Shown piece by piece: positions 1-10,050 of a stretch of DNA of 64,000 nt. The stretch spans positions 3,968,001-4,032,000 of the forward strand of contig NZ_JANUCO010000001.1 of assembly GCF_024807225.1 (NCBI RefSeq). The letters are read 5' to 3'. Positions within the stretch are counted from its first letter, which is position 1. Each line of letters opens with the position of its first letter. A program made the position numbers and the translations under genes. The notes below the pieces were generated by a model. That model saw only the letters and a list, made by a program, of their open reading frames with translations, ran no database searches and was not told the origin of the DNA. This DNA is from Chryseobacterium ginsenosidimutans. Its GTDB lineage: Bacteria; Bacteroidota; Bacteroidia; Flavobacteriales; Weeksellaceae.

Positions 1-1068
1 TACAATTCTCAGACTTTAAGAAGTTTACTTGCCTGGAATATCGATAAAAATAAACTTTCCAACAGTTTAAAAGCCGCTTATACGGAAGATAATTTCCAGT
101 ATTTTGGAGATATTGACAAGCCAAAAGAAAGTGGCGCGGCAGGAAAAAATTATATTTTTAAGGATGATTTTAATTACTTTATTACGCCTAAACTTAATTT
201 CAATGCCATTGGAGAATTTCAAGTAAACAAAGGCGTTGGTTATCAGTCAGGAATTGGAAATATCAGCCGAAATGTAGGTTCTGTTGCAGGGTTATTAAGA
301 TATTTTTTCACGAAAGATCTTCGTGTTGAAGTCGGAGCAAAAAAGGATTTTGTAGAAGGTATAAAATCGCCATTTTTATATTCTTTTTCAGGAAAATGGA
401 ATGCTGTAAAATGGTATCACGTCGGAGCCAATTTTTCCAGAAACTTCAGATATCCTTCATTTAATGATCTTTATTGGCAACCGGGAGGAAACTTAAATTT
501 GCTTCCTGAATATTCTACGAATGTAGATATGGATCATGAATTCAGTTTTGGAAACTTCAAAATTACTTTGAGTCCGTATTATATGCACATCAAGGATTAC
601 ATCAACTGGCTCCCGACACCTTACGGATATTGGGCGCCTTTAAATACCTATAAAGTAGAATCTTACGGGCTAGAATCTCAGATTACTTTTAATAAAAACT
701 TCGGAAAACACGGTATTAAGCTGAATGCAGGCTATAATTACGCAAAATCCATCAACAAAGAAACCGGAAACCAAATGGTATATGTTCCGATCCATAAAGC
801 GAACGGAAATATTGAATATCAATACGATTTCCTGAGAATTTATGTTCAGGGGCTTTTCAACGGGCTTACTTACACGACAACCGACGAAAAAAGAGCCGAT
901 GCTATTGATCCTTATTTTGTAATGAATACAGGAATTTCTGCAACGCTTCTGAAAAAATACACTTTAGGATTTAAAGTAAATAATATCACAAATACTGTCT
1001 ACGAAACGGTTTCGTATTATCCGATGCCGAAAAGAAATTACAGTATTTACGCAACCATTAATTTTTAA
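1..1068 (+). CDS. TonB-dependent outer-membrane receptor, BtuB-like, C-terminal part
   Basis: The frame is open from the window edge and gives about 355 residues; the N-terminal plug lies outside the window. The product is the beta-barrel of an active outer-membrane transporter powered by TonB. Visible support: alternating hydrophobic/aromatic strands, the motif FRYPSFNDLYW followed by a GGNLNLLPE stretch that is typical of BtuB/FepA-class receptors, and a C-terminal phenylalanine (YATINF) as expected for BAM-inserted barrels. The next gene, 13 bp downstream, encodes a beta-propeller lipoprotein of the BtuG type, so a cobalamin or other corrinoid substrate is the best inference. The substrate itself cannot be read from the sequence. 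Confidence 0.88.
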   Translation, partial: YNSQTLRSLLAWNIDKNKLSNSLKAAYTEDNFQYFGDIDKPKESGAAGKNYIFKDDFNYFITPKLNFNAIGEFQVNKGVGYQSGIGNISRNVGSVAGLLRYFFTKDLRVEVGAKKDFVEGIKSPFLYSFSGKWNAVKWYHVGANFSRNFRYPSFNDLYWQPGGNLNLLPEYSTNVDMDHEFSFGNFKITLSPYYMHIKDYINWLPTPYGYWAPLNTYKVESYGLESQITFNKNFGKHGIKLNAGYNYAKSINKETGNQMVYVPIHKANGNIEYQYDFLRIYVQGLFNGLTYTTTDEKRADAIDPYFVMNTGISATLLKKYTLGFKVNNITNTVYETVSYYPMPKRNYSIYATINF

Positions 1069-1081
1069 ACTAAAAAAAGAT

Positions 1082-2123
1082 ATGAAAATAACTAAACTTT
1101 TAACAATTGCTTTTGCTTCTGCATTGCTTTTTACTGTTTCTTGTAACAGTGATAATGATGTGAATCAGGAAATGTACTACGGAAACGGATTCCTAATTGC
1201 TAATGAAGGGAACTTCGGAAAACCAAATGCAGACGTAACGTATGTAAGTTCAGATTTAAGCATTAAGCAGGATAATATTTTCTCAAGCAATAACGGAGGT
1301 TTCTAATTTGGGTGATGTTTTGCAGACTATCGCATACAACGGTGAAAACGCTTATTTGTTATTAAATAATTCTAACAAAATCCAGATCGTAAACCGTTAT
1401 AACTTTAAAAAGTTAGGTGAAATTACCTCTCAATTAAATACCCCCCGTTTTATGGCTTTTGCCAACAATAACCTTTACGTAACTAATGATAAATACGGAG
1501 GTGATAAATTTGTAAGTATTTACAAAACTTCTGATTTATCTTTCGTTAAAAAAATCAATTTTACGGATAATGTTGAAAGAATTGTTGCAGTTAACAATAA
1601 TATTTTTGTACAGAATGCTTCTTTTGGTTTCGGAAACAAAATTTCTTACATCACAACTTCTAACAACGAAGTACAATCAACGATCACTTTGCCAAGTGGA
1701 AACATCAACAAAATGATTGCTTATAATCAATCGGTTTATGCAATTGCTGCAGGAACTACGGATTCTTATGTTTATCAAATTTCAAATACAGGAACTATCA
1801 CAAAAACATATACTTTGACAGGAATTACTGATGCAACAAACCTTGAAATAGAAAAAGGCAAAATGTATTTTTCTTCAGGTCTTAAAGTTTACGCAATGGA
1901 TCTGACTGCTACAACAGTACCTTCTGCTCCATTATTTACGGTTGCAAACAGTATTGATCCTTATTCTAATTTATACGGATTCAGTGTTGTGAATGACAGA
2001 ATTTTCGTTTCAGACGCCAACGGATTTACTGAGGACAGTAAAATCACTGTCTATTCTACAGCGGGATCTATTCTTAAGACTTTTACAGCGGGTAAAGGAT
2101 CAAACGGAGTATATGGAAACTAA
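1082..2123 (+). pseudogene. Surface beta-propeller lipoprotein (DUF5074/YncE-like, BtuG-like), frameshifted
   Basis: An N-terminal lipoprotein leader (hydrophobic core then LFTVSC, acylated Cys) is followed by GNGFLIANEGNFGKPNADV and then repeated propeller-blade strands such as YNGENAYLLLNNSNKIQIV. The family is a seven-bladed propeller; Bacteroides BtuG proteins of this kind sit on BtuB at the cell surface and capture cobamides. The reading frame breaks after residue 74: at 1298-1304 the sequence is GGTTTCT followed by a stop. Removing one T of the run 1300-1302 gives ...NNGGSNLGDVLQ... and one continuous protein of about 346 residues, the usual family length. Everything downstream is well preserved, so this is either a very recent mutation or a sequence error. 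It follows the receptor gene by 13 bp and probably shares its transcript. Confidence 0.8.
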
Positions 2124-2181
2124 ATTATATCGCTTTTTGCGTATAAAATAAATTATTTTTTTTCATCATTTGTGTTTTTTT

Positions 2182-2217
2182 TCCGGGCGGTTTCTTCGAA
2201 ACCGCCCGGATTTATTT
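2182..2217 (+). terminator. Rho-independent terminator after the receptor/propeller operon
   Basis: Perfect 13-bp GC-rich stem (2182-2194 with 2198-2210, core CCGGGCGGTTTC) with a TTC loop, followed by TTTATTTTAT. It lies between two convergent genes; the T-rich side faces the plus direction. Confidence 0.9.
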
Positions 2218-2222
2218 TATCA

Positions 2223-4581
2223 TTACCTTCTTGCTTTAAAATAAGAAGTAAAGAAATCGCACGTACTCATCATATCTTCATATTGATCCGGATAATTATT
2301 TTTTAGTTTTTGATAGTATGAATTTTTCTCCAATCTATCCTCAACATATTGATCCGAAAGGGAGAAATATTCATCCTTTTTATCTTGTTCAAAATCGAGT
2401 CTGTAGTTTTCACATCTCCCTTGCATTCTCAGACAAAGAGCTTTAAATCGATCTGTTTTGGCATTGTCAAAAGCTTTTCCGTAATAGAATTTCGCCAAAT
2501 TTGCAGTCATAAATTCTTCATTATCATCCCGAATAGAAAAATTTCTTGAACCTTTATAATACCTTTTCATCATCCATACATTTCCGTATTGAGACATGTT
2601 GTAATAGCAATTGGCAACCAAAAAGTAATAATAATCGCGGTCTTTTTCTTTCGGATTATCAGCTTTATTTTTATATTCAATAAGCTTTTGCGTGATGGAA
2701 ATTTTATTTAACCTAAACTCTTCTTTTTCAGGAATAAAATCCGGTGTATATTTCAAATGATAGAAAGGATTTTCATCAAAAATTACATCATTATAAGCAT
2801 CCTGATCCTTTCTTTCCCAAAGTGAATATTGATTGTCATAATAATCTTTTCCCAGTTTTTGAAATGTATTTAGGGCAAAATTAAGCTTATTCTCCCTCAT
2901 ATATTTTGTTCCAAGCAAGTCATACAATGCCTGAACAGAAGATTTGTTTAGTTTAAAATTCTGAGAAAAAAGATCTGTTTTTCCTTCTGTATCCTTAGCT
3001 TTTTTAATGAAACTCAATAATTGCTCAGAAGTGTAAACCGCATCGAGATAATTAAAAGAATTTTCAAAATAATCTCCGTATGTTTTGTTATTATTTTTTA
3101 AAGATTTATAGTAAACATAATTGTAACTAGAATAATCATTTTCCGAAAAAGTATGATCCATGGAAGCATATAAAAGTGCCGCATCATCGGTGTTTCCAAG
3201 ATATTCTAATTCTCTTCCCAATGCAAAAATGAAACGTCGGTTATTTTTATTTTTAATAATAATCTCTTTAGTATTTTCCGGGATTACGGCATTTCCGTAA
3301 GTCTGATTTGCAAAAAGATTCAATACTTTGATCTGATCAAGATTTTCACGAATTTTTGAATCTTTAGACAAAGACTTCTCAAGCTGTGAAATTTGCACTA
3401 AACTTTCTTTGTAATTTTTTGTCATTAATAAAAGTTCGGCTTTTGCAAACTTCCAGAAATCAGGATTATCAACCTTAGAAATATCTACAGAATTAATAAA
3501 TTTCAAAACTTCGGCAGCATATTTTCTGTCAAATTCAGATCTTTTTAAAACCTGTTGAATAGATTCACTTTCAGTATTATCTTTCATTGCATATCCTGAA
3601 GATATCATCGAAGGATCAAATAAAGTATAATAAGGCGTATAAACCCAGTCTTCAAGCTTATTGATCTCTCTTGAAAGCAGAAAACCCAATCCTTCAGATG
3701 TTGGATTATAGGTATAAATTTGTTTTAAATTATCAAGGTTTTTACCCGGATTATAAATTCCGTACAGCAGTAAAACGTTAGCTTTTTCTATGTTATTTTT
3801 AGCATCATTCAAAACATCTTTTTCAGCTATTTTTGAATTAAAATATTGCCATGAAACAAAGCGTTTATCAGGACATTTAGCAAAAACATTGGCGAAATAA
3901 ATATTTTTAAGCGCCGGATTTTTTTCAGCAATCGCTTTAAAATACAAAGCCCAACTATCAATAATATCTTCAGATGTATCAGGTGAAAAATATTGATCAT
4001 ATATCGTATTAATCTGCTTCATATCCTGATTATAAAACGCAAGACGAATCGCTAAAAATGCATATCTCTTTTTGATTTCAGGTCTTTTTACAACGTGAGC
4101 CGACGTGATCGCTTTATTTAAAATACTACTTCTATTGACCTTAACTGTATTTTGATTTCTTTCCCACGGATCTTCCTGCCAAGTATTAAAAAACTCACAA
4201 TTTTTTGCAAATTTTAAATAATTAATCGCTTCAGTATCTTTAGTTTTAAATAAATATTGGATAAAAGAATTGCCATCGTTAGAATGAATATCCGAAAAAC
4301 TATAATTCCATAGAAACCTCTGTAATGTCTTCAACAGAAACCTTATTGTTGCAGTATTTTCTCCAAAGCTCCTCATTCTGAGAATCAAAAACCTTAGTAC
4401 CATCATAGTAAGATTGATCGCCAAAACTTAAAGACGAATAATAAAACGAATTGTATTTCTGATAAGAAAAATAATCCGGATTGAAAAAATGAAATCTCAC
4501 ATCTTCTCCATATGGGTAAAAACCACACGCAAGAAGAAAATTACTTAGTAAAATCGCTATAAAAATGACTAATTTCTGCAT
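2223..4581 (-). pseudogene. Large lipoprotein of unknown function, frameshifted
   Basis: The N-terminal piece (start 4581) has a lipoprotein leader with LLAC, Cys19. It stops at 4300, while the remaining protein continues in another frame to 2223. Removing one A from AGAAACC at 4312-4318 (plus strand; GGTTTCT in coding sense) joins them as ...VEDITEVLWNYSFSDIHS... to give about 785 residues. The body is mostly alpha-helical, with repeated aromatic/Ala-rich helices that look like TPR or similar solenoid units (for example around LALNTFQKLGKDYYDNQ), but I recognise no named family. Its start overlaps the end of the upstream lipoprotein gene by 41 bp, so the two are likely co-transcribed and may act together at the cell envelope. 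Confidence 0.65.
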
Positions 4582-5578
4582 CTGTGTAATTTTTTAACTG
4601 GTTTTCGTCTAAATGAAAAAGGGTTACGGTAATTTCCTTATCAAGCTTTACATTTTTCTTAATAATTGCAATTGCCTGATCGACCTGAGAAGTTGTTATT
4701 TCTTCATATTTTATTTTATCTCCTACTCTCAGATAATTTTTGTAATCGATAACGGTATCTTTCGTCACTTCATACCAAAGTGGTTTTATCGGTTTCAGGG
4801 ATTTTTTAAGCTCACCTCCGTTGTACAAAACTCCGGTAAACTGCTTGTTTTGATACACCTGCATCCACGAATACAAAGGAAGCGCAACATCCATATGAAG
4901 TGGATATTTTTTGTCTGTGTTCAGATAACTTTTAAGCTCATTAAGATCCAAAATAGAGTTTTTGGAATCATCTTCCAGCGGATTGATTAAATTATAACAC
5001 ATCAACGTCACTTTATCAACCGGCGGAACTCCCATTTTATCGGGATATTTATAAGGATACAACCTCAACGTACACGAAATTTCTTTCTGAGCAAGAGGTT
5101 TTAATTTTTTAAGAAAATAGAAATATTTGTCTTTTGTAGAAGCAGTCCAGTCGCAATCAATCTGGATCTCGGAAACAGTTGCAGAGTCAAATTTTTCCTT
5201 GGAATATTTATTAATTAGAAAATTGACGTTATCTGCCAATTTATCCAAATCCTTTTCATTGCTTTTTTTAAAAACAATATTTTTGATATAGATCGTCGGA
5301 ATAATTTCGCAGTTTATCATACTATTTTCATTGTAAAAAGAGGTTCGCATATCGGTTTTTGAAACAGGAAAATTTCCCATTGCTTCGGTATAATCTACTT
5401 CGAAAAACTTAATGTAAAGCTTTGTTACATTTTGATTTTTTATGATCTGATTTTCTTTAAGTGACATGGAGTTACGTTCTGTTTTCCAGTAATAAAAAGC
5501 ACGATCTACCTTTTCGACTTTATTTTCACATGACAGAAAGAGAAAAGGCAATGATAAAAATAGCAGGAGTTTTTTCAC
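4541..5578 (-). CDS. Lipoprotein of unknown function, TIM-barrel-like
   Basis: I chose the GTG at 5578 because it places a short, clean lipoprotein leader (MKKLLLFLSLPFLFLSC, Cys17) at the N-terminus; the frame is open further upstream to 5650, but that extension is not leader-like. The product is 345 residues. The stretch EIQIDCDWTASTKDKYFYF followed by a long strand-rich region (TLRLYPYK, TLMCYNL, MDVALPLYSWM) is reminiscent of DUF3142-like proteins and other carbohydrate-active barrels, but the match is by eye and no catalytic pair is proven. It overlaps the start of the next gene (at 4581) by 41 bp. Confidence 0.7.
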   Translation of the reverse strand: MKKLLLFLSLPFLFLSCENKVEKVDRAFYYWKTERNSMSLKENQIIKNQNVTKLYIKFFEVDYTEAMGNFPVSKTDMRTSFYNENSMINCEIIPTIYIKNIVFKKSNEKDLDKLADNVNFLINKYSKEKFDSATVSEIQIDCDWTASTKDKYFYFLKKLKPLAQKEISCTLRLYPYKYPDKMGVPPVDKVTLMCYNLINPLEDDSKNSILDLNELKSYLNTDKKYPLHMDVALPLYSWMQVYQNKQFTGVLYNGGELKKSLKPIKPLWYEVTKDTVIDYKNYLRVGDKIKYEEITTSQVDQAIAIIKKNVKLDKEITVTLFHLDENQLKNYTDAEISHFYSDFTK

Positions 5579-5764
5579 CAATAAAATTTTTAAAATTAAA
5601 CGAAATTGAACTTGAAATTTTTCATAAATGTAATAGCAAAACTCATGCAAATTTTAAGATTTCGTTAACAAAATTTTAAGATTTTATTATAATTTAATTT
5701 TTAGTCAAAAAATAAAGCAACAGATAAATCCATTGCTTCATTATTTATTTTAAAATGTAATTTT

Positions 5765-7186
5765 TTATGCTAAAGTTAAGCCCAATTTCTCCGCTTCTAC
5801 AATTACAAAATTTCTTGCTTCTTCGCTGTCGTTCCCGATTTCGCCTTCCAAAATTGCTTCTTTTACTTTTTCCTTTAAAATTCCGATTTCACGACCCGGT
5901 TTCAGATTAAACATCGTCATAATTTCTTCTCCGGAAATGGGCGGCTGGAAATTTCTTACCTGATCTTTCTCTTCCACTTCTTTGATTTTAACAGCCACAT
6001 ATTCAAAGTTTTTCTTAAACTTTTCCTGTTTCTTAGAATTTTTGGTCGTAATATCGGCTTTGCAAAGCGTAAACAAATCTTCCATATCTTCTCCAGCATC
6101 AAAAAGCAGTCTTCTCAACGCTGCATCCGAAGCATCATCTGTAATCAGAGCAATGGGACGGGACGAAAGTTTTACCATTTTCTGAACATATTTCATGTCC
6201 GGTCCTAATGGTAATTTTAATCTTTGAAATAAGCTTTTTACCATTTTAGAGCCCAAAAATTCATGACCATGGAAAGTCCATCCTGTTCCTTCAACGAACT
6301 TTTTTGTCGGAGCTTTTCCGATATCGTGAAGCAATGCAGACCAACGAAGCCAGAGATTATCTGTGTTTTCAGAAATATTATCAACAACTTCCAACGTGTG
6401 GTAAAAATTATCTTTATGAGTCTGTCCTTCAACCTCTTCTACTCCTTTAAGATCGATTAATTCAGGAATAATTAATTTCATCAAACCTGTTTCTGCCATC
6501 AATTTTAATCCGATGGAAGGCTTTTGAGAAAGCATGATTTTATTAAATTCCACCATAATTCTTTCCATTGAAACAATTTTGATTCTTTCTGCTTCTTGCT
6601 TGATCGCTTCCAATGAATTTTCTTCTATTGTAAAATGTAAAGTTGAAGCAAAACGCACCGCTCTCATCATCCTCAAAGGATCATCAGAATAGGTTTGAGC
6701 GGGTTCTAAAGGTGTTTTCAGAATCCCTTTTTCAAGATCATCAATTCCGTTAAAAGGATCGATTAATTCGCCGAAATTATCTTTATTTAAAGAAATCGCC
6801 ATCGCATTCACCGTAAAGTCCCTTCTTTTCTGGTCGTCTTCGATTGTTCCGCCTTCTACTTCAGGTTTTCTGCTGTCTTCTGTGTAGCTTTCCTTTCTTG
6901 CACCCACAAATTCAAGTTCAAGATCTTTATATTTAATCATCGCCGTTCCGTACGTTTTGAAAACGGAAACTTTCATTTTGGGATCGATTTCTTTTCCTAC
7001 GCTTTGGGCAAGCTCAATTCCGCTTTGCTCGGTCACAAAATCAATATCCGTAGAAGCTTTTCTTTTCATCAGCAAATCCCGAACATAGCCTCCCACAATA
7101 TATACAGACTGATTGTTTCCGGCTGCAACTTCGGAAATTATTTTGAAAAGTTTTAGATTTTTATTTTGATTAAGATTGATTATCAT
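5765..7186 (-). CDS. cca: CCA tRNA nucleotidyltransferase / poly(A) polymerase family, with HD domain
   Basis: This enzyme adds or repairs the 3'-CCA end of tRNAs (class II nucleotidyltransferase). Visible: GGYVRD at residues 32-37, the metal-binding pair D47/D49 in STDIDFV, the RRDFTVNAMA motif near residue 150, the RMMRAVRFA motif of the neck region, and a C-terminal HD phosphohydrolase domain with LLHDIGKAP. At 473 residues it has the length typical for HD-containing Bacteroidota members. CCA-adding and poly(A)-polymerase activity cannot be separated by motif alone; as I saw no competing gene, tRNA maturation is the likely role. It is divergent from the secreted-protein gene at 7327. Confidence 0.9.
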   Translation of the reverse strand: MIINLNQNKNLKLFKIISEVAAGNNQSVYIVGGYVRDLLMKRKASTDIDFVTEQSGIELAQSVGKEIDPKMKVSVFKTYGTAMIKYKDLELEFVGARKESYTEDSRKPEVEGGTIEDDQKRRDFTVNAMAISLNKDNFGELIDPFNGIDDLEKGILKTPLEPAQTYSDDPLRMMRAVRFASTLHFTIEENSLEAIKQEAERIKIVSMERIMVEFNKIMLSQKPSIGLKLMAETGLMKLIIPELIDLKGVEEVEGQTHKDNFYHTLEVVDNISENTDNLWLRWSALLHDIGKAPTKKFVEGTGWTFHGHEFLGSKMVKSLFQRLKLPLGPDMKYVQKMVKLSSRPIALITDDASDAALRRLLFDAGEDMEDLFTLCKADITTKNSKKQEKFKKNFEYVAVKIKEVEEKDQVRNFQPPISGEEIMTMFNLKPGREIGILKEKVKEAILEGEIGNDSEEARNFVIVEAEKLGLTLA

Positions 7187-7326
7187 TATTATTTAAGATG
7201 TAAAATATCAGATTTCTGATATAAAATGAAATTTTTGCAAAGATAGCAATTAGATTAAATTTTAAATAATTAAAAAATAATTTACAAAATCTCCTTATCT
7301 TTATGAAATACTAAAAACTAACAACT

Positions 7327-8304
7327 ATGAAAAAACTTTTATTCATTGGCTTCGTGTGTTTGTTTTCGATTCTCTTTTCCCAAGCCAAAAATGTTCATTA
7401 TACAGATTTTATAGACTTCACCGACAATTCCGGAATAAAATATAACGGAATGATGATTACGGATGAACACGGTGACGACGGACGTGCAGATTCTACGGTA
7501 AGAATTCTCTATACTACCGATGAAAGCGAGCATCTCGTAGAGTTTTATGCAGATTGCTATCATGAAAAACTAAAAAACGGAAACACTAGGATTTCTTTTA
7601 TCCCGACAAAAAATACGACTGTAAAAATTATTAAAGGAAAAGATGTTAGCTACAATCCTGATACTTTTGTGTATGAAATCGATATAAAAACAGACAAAAT
7701 AACAGGAACACAATCCGATAAAAGCGGTAGTGACCCAATCCCGATTGTTTATAAAAATACAACCATGTCTACTCAGGACAGAACAGATCAGGTTGACAGA
7801 TTCTACTTCAGAGCCGAACCGATGTACGATCTTTTAAAAAACTTTTACAACAAAAAAATAACTGATGCCAACAAAATCACTCCTTATTATGATGCTTTGG
7901 GTTGGTTTGGAAGCGACGGTATTGCTTATCAGGCATTTATCGTTTCACTTTTTAAAAATGACGAAAATTTAAATACCATTGTAAGAGTACGCTATGAAAA
8001 AGATGGTGAAATTAATATCATAGAATACGACGCCCAATCTGAAATTGTATTACAAAAAGACGACAATCTGAGTGTTTCTATCAAGCCAAAAACTACCACT
8101 GTAAAAAATATTAAAGGCAAATCCGGTTACAATCCTGACAACTTTTCCTACACATTAGATTCCGCCGACAAATTCTTAAAAGGAAAACAGTCTGATGAAA
8201 ATTCTTCTGCAGATCTGTCTTACATTACCATTAATAACAAACAAGAATTTGCGTTGAAATTTTATTCCGAAAAAGACGAAATTTATCAAAAATACCTGAA
8301 ATAA
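7327..8304 (+). CDS. Secreted protein of unknown function with an internal duplication
   Basis: A classical signal peptide (MKKLLFIGFVCLFSILFSQA) precedes a 305-residue exported protein. The two halves share a repeated unit: TVKIIKGKDVSYNPDTFVYE in the first half and TVKNIKGKSGYNPDNFSYT in the second, each preceded by an acidic, strand-rich segment and followed by a G.QSD motif. No family is recognised. An AT-rich spacer separates it from the divergent cca gene, and it converges on the sua5 gene only 26 bp away. Confidence 0.75.
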   Translation: MKKLLFIGFVCLFSILFSQAKNVHYTDFIDFTDNSGIKYNGMMITDEHGDDGRADSTVRILYTTDESEHLVEFYADCYHEKLKNGNTRISFIPTKNTTVKIIKGKDVSYNPDTFVYEIDIKTDKITGTQSDKSGSDPIPIVYKNTTMSTQDRTDQVDRFYFRAEPMYDLLKNFYNKKITDANKITPYYDALGWFGSDGIAYQAFIVSLFKNDENLNTIVRVRYEKDGEINIIEYDAQSEIVLQKDDNLSVSIKPKTTTVKNIKGKSGYNPDNFSYTLDSADKFLKGKQSDENSSADLSYITINNKQEFALKFYSEKDEIYQKYLK

Positions 8305-8330
8305 ATTTCTGCAAACATAATATAGCCTTT

Positions 8331-8879
8331 TTACTCGCGAAGAATTTTTATTCTGTTGTCGCTCCAGATTTTTATAACAGACGAACCGGAATATTTTGAG
8401 ACTTTTTCGCGGTCTTCTTCTACTGCATAATCCACCAAATCAATCATTTCAGGAGAAATATCAGAAAATTTCAACGGACTTTTATCTCCACTAAAATTAG
8501 CGGAAGTAGAAACTATCGGCCTATTTAATTTCGTGATTAATTTTTTACAAAAATCATTTTTCACCAAACGGATTCCTATACTTCCGTCTTCTGCCAGTAA
8601 TTCTTTCGGCAATCCTTTTGGGTTTTCATAAACGAGTGTTACCGGTTTTTCGCTCAGATCAATAATTTCCCAAGCCATTTCCGGAACGTCAACCAAATCC
8701 TGCAATCTTTTTTCGGTTTCCACCAAAATAATCATGGATTTGTTTTTCTCGCGTTTTTTGATATCAAAAATCTTATTAACCGCTTCTATATTTGTAGCAT
8801 CACAACCAATTCCCCAGATCGTGTCTGTTGGGTAAAGAATTGTTCCACCGGATTTTAATATTTCTATGATTTTCTCCAT
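8331..8879 (-). CDS. Threonylcarbamoyl-AMP synthase (Sua5/YciO/YrdC family)
   Basis: Catalyses formation of threonylcarbamoyl-AMP from threonine, bicarbonate and ATP, the first step of t6A modification of ANN-decoding tRNAs. The N-terminal LKSGGTILYPTDTIWGIGCD matches the family signature; KKREKNKSMIILV and the PIVSTSANFSG motif (residues about 128-138) form the nucleotide pocket. At 182 residues it is the short form (YrdC domain only, no C-terminal Sua5 domain). Confidence 0.9.
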   Translation of the reverse strand: MEKIIEILKSGGTILYPTDTIWGIGCDATNIEAVNKIFDIKKREKNKSMIILVETEKRLQDLVDVPEMAWEIIDLSEKPVTLVYENPKGLPKELLAEDGSIGIRLVKNDFCKKLITKLNRPIVSTSANFSGDKSPLKFSDISPEMIDLVDYAVEEDREKVSKYSGSSVIKIWSDNRIKILRE

Positions 8880-8901
8880 TATTAATTGAAAATTTCAGGT
8901 T

Positions 8902-8954
8902 TTGGCTAAAGCCAATTCAAGAGTTGTATATATTAACAAACGGGCTAAAACCCG
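8902..8954. repeat. Intergenic hairpin-pair repeat (GGCTAAAGCC / CGGGCTAAAACCCG)
   Basis: Two small perfect hairpins, TTGGCTAAAGCCAA at 8902-8915 and CGGGCTAAAACCCG at 8941-8954, sharing the core GGCTAAA. The arrangement looks like a short dispersed element of the kind common in flavobacterial spacers; only one copy is seen here. Confidence 0.5.
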
Positions 8955-9010
8955 TCCCTATTGATATTGATAATTTTTTTATATAATTCTAAATTTATAT
9001 TTCTGAACGT

Positions 9011-9514
9011 CTATAACTTCGGCAAATATCTTTCCTCAATAATATTCAAATGATGTATATTATGTCCGACAATCAATTTCCCGATTGTTTCTGCGGAAAT
9101 CTGGTTTCCGTTGGCAGTTCCGATGTTATTTAAAACAGATGGATTTAATGTTTCCAATAAGATCTGCGAAGATTTTCTGATCAATTGATATTCTTCCAAT
9201 AAAGATTCTAAACTTCTTTCGTTTGCAAAAGAGTTTTCGGCATATAATTCTTCATCAAAACCGGGCAATTCATTTTTTTCACCTCTCGCAAAAGCCAAAA
9301 TTCTGTATTGAAAAACCCTTTCCGCATCCGATAAATGCAAAAGCAATTCTTTCAACGTCCATTTTCCTTCGGCGTAAGCAAAAAGAGATTGTTCATCGGT
9401 AAGGTTTGAATACATTTCAACAGTTTTTTCTCCCGATTTTTTCAATTCTTCCAACCAACTTTCGGATGGAATTAAATCTAAATATCTCTGAACGTATTTT
9501 TGAAAATCAGTCAT
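9011..9514 (-). CDS. DinB-family metal-binding four-helix protein
   Basis: 167 residues with the DinB_2 pattern: a first metal-ligand His in ELLLHLSDAERVF, and the C-terminal helix GHNIHHLNIIEERYL carrying the paired His ligands. Family members are four-helix-bundle proteins thought to act as metal-dependent thiol S-transferases or hydrolases; the substrate is unknown. A hairpin repeat separates it from the upstream GNAT gene. Confidence 0.82.
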   Translation of the reverse strand: MTDFQKYVQRYLDLIPSESWLEELKKSGEKTVEMYSNLTDEQSLFAYAEGKWTLKELLLHLSDAERVFQYRILAFARGEKNELPGFDEELYAENSFANERSLESLLEEYQLIRKSSQILLETLNPSVLNNIGTANGNQISAETIGKLIVGHNIHHLNIIEERYLPKL

Positions 9515-9521
9515 AATTTTT

Positions 9522-9600
9522 AATCTAGCAATTTAACAGTGTAGCAATATAACAATTAAAAAAAATTGGTAAACTGTTAGATTGATACATTGGTATATTA
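9522..9600. repeat. AT-rich hairpin repeat, copy A
   Basis: Imperfect inverted repeat built from the words CAATTTAACAGT, AGCAATATAACAATT and TTGGTAAACTGTTAG. Related copies lie at 11809-11886 and 16351-16422. All three sit in intergenic gaps directly beside a stop codon. Confidence 0.6.
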
Positions 9601-10044
9601 TTTATTTGTCCATTCGTAGAAGTTTACGGAATCATATAATTCGAAACCGCAACTTGGATAAAGCTTATTTCCGATGTTGTTGCCTTTACCTGTTTCCAAT
9701 AAAACTCCGGCAGCATTTGTAGATTTTGCCAGTTCTTTTGATTCTTCAATTAGTTCTTTTGAAAAACCTTTTCCGCGATAATTTTCGTTGACATACAGAT
9801 CATTCAACAGCCAATAACGCTTCATTCTCGTTGAGGAAAATAACGGATATAATTGTACAAAACCAACCAATTTACCTTCACTTTCAGCGACGAAAATTTC
9901 AGAATCCTTATGTTCAATTCTTTCTTTTAAAAAAATTTCTGCAGCCGGAATATCCGAATCTTTATGATAAAAAACTCTGTATTGATCAAACAATTCTGCC
10001 AATTGAGACAGATTATTAATCGTAGCTTTTCTTGTATTGTTCAT
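9598..10044 (-). CDS. GNAT-family N-acetyltransferase
   Basis: I chose the ATG at 10044 (MNNTRKATI) over a TTG six bases upstream. The 148-residue protein shows the GNAT fold: FVAESEGKLVGFVQLYP, then LNDLYVNENYRGKGFSKELI, which carries the acetyl-CoA pyrophosphate loop (R-G-K-G), then LLETGKGNNIGNKLYPSCGFE. The substrate is unknown. It starts just after the stop of the SnoaL-like gene, so the two are likely co-transcribed. Confidence 0.85.
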   Translation of the reverse strand: MNNTRKATINNLSQLAELFDQYRVFYHKDSDIPAAEIFLKERIEHKDSEIFVAESEGKLVGFVQLYPLFSSTRMKRYWLLNDLYVNENYRGKGFSKELIEESKELAKSTNAAGVLLETGKGNNIGNKLYPSCGFELYDSVNFYEWTNK

Positions 10045-10050
10045 AGTCAA

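Noticed and set aside
1286..1310. Programmed +1 frameshift in the propeller gene (GGAGG just before TTC TAA, a little like the prfB site)
   Set aside because: The same extra base is found in four other genes in different reading phases and once on the non-coding strand, so a shared translational mechanism does not fit; Bacteroidota also make little use of Shine-Dalgarno contacts.
2183..2209. GGTTTCT inside the terminator as a sixth altered site
   Set aside because: The opposite arm has a matching GAAACC, so the three T are original.
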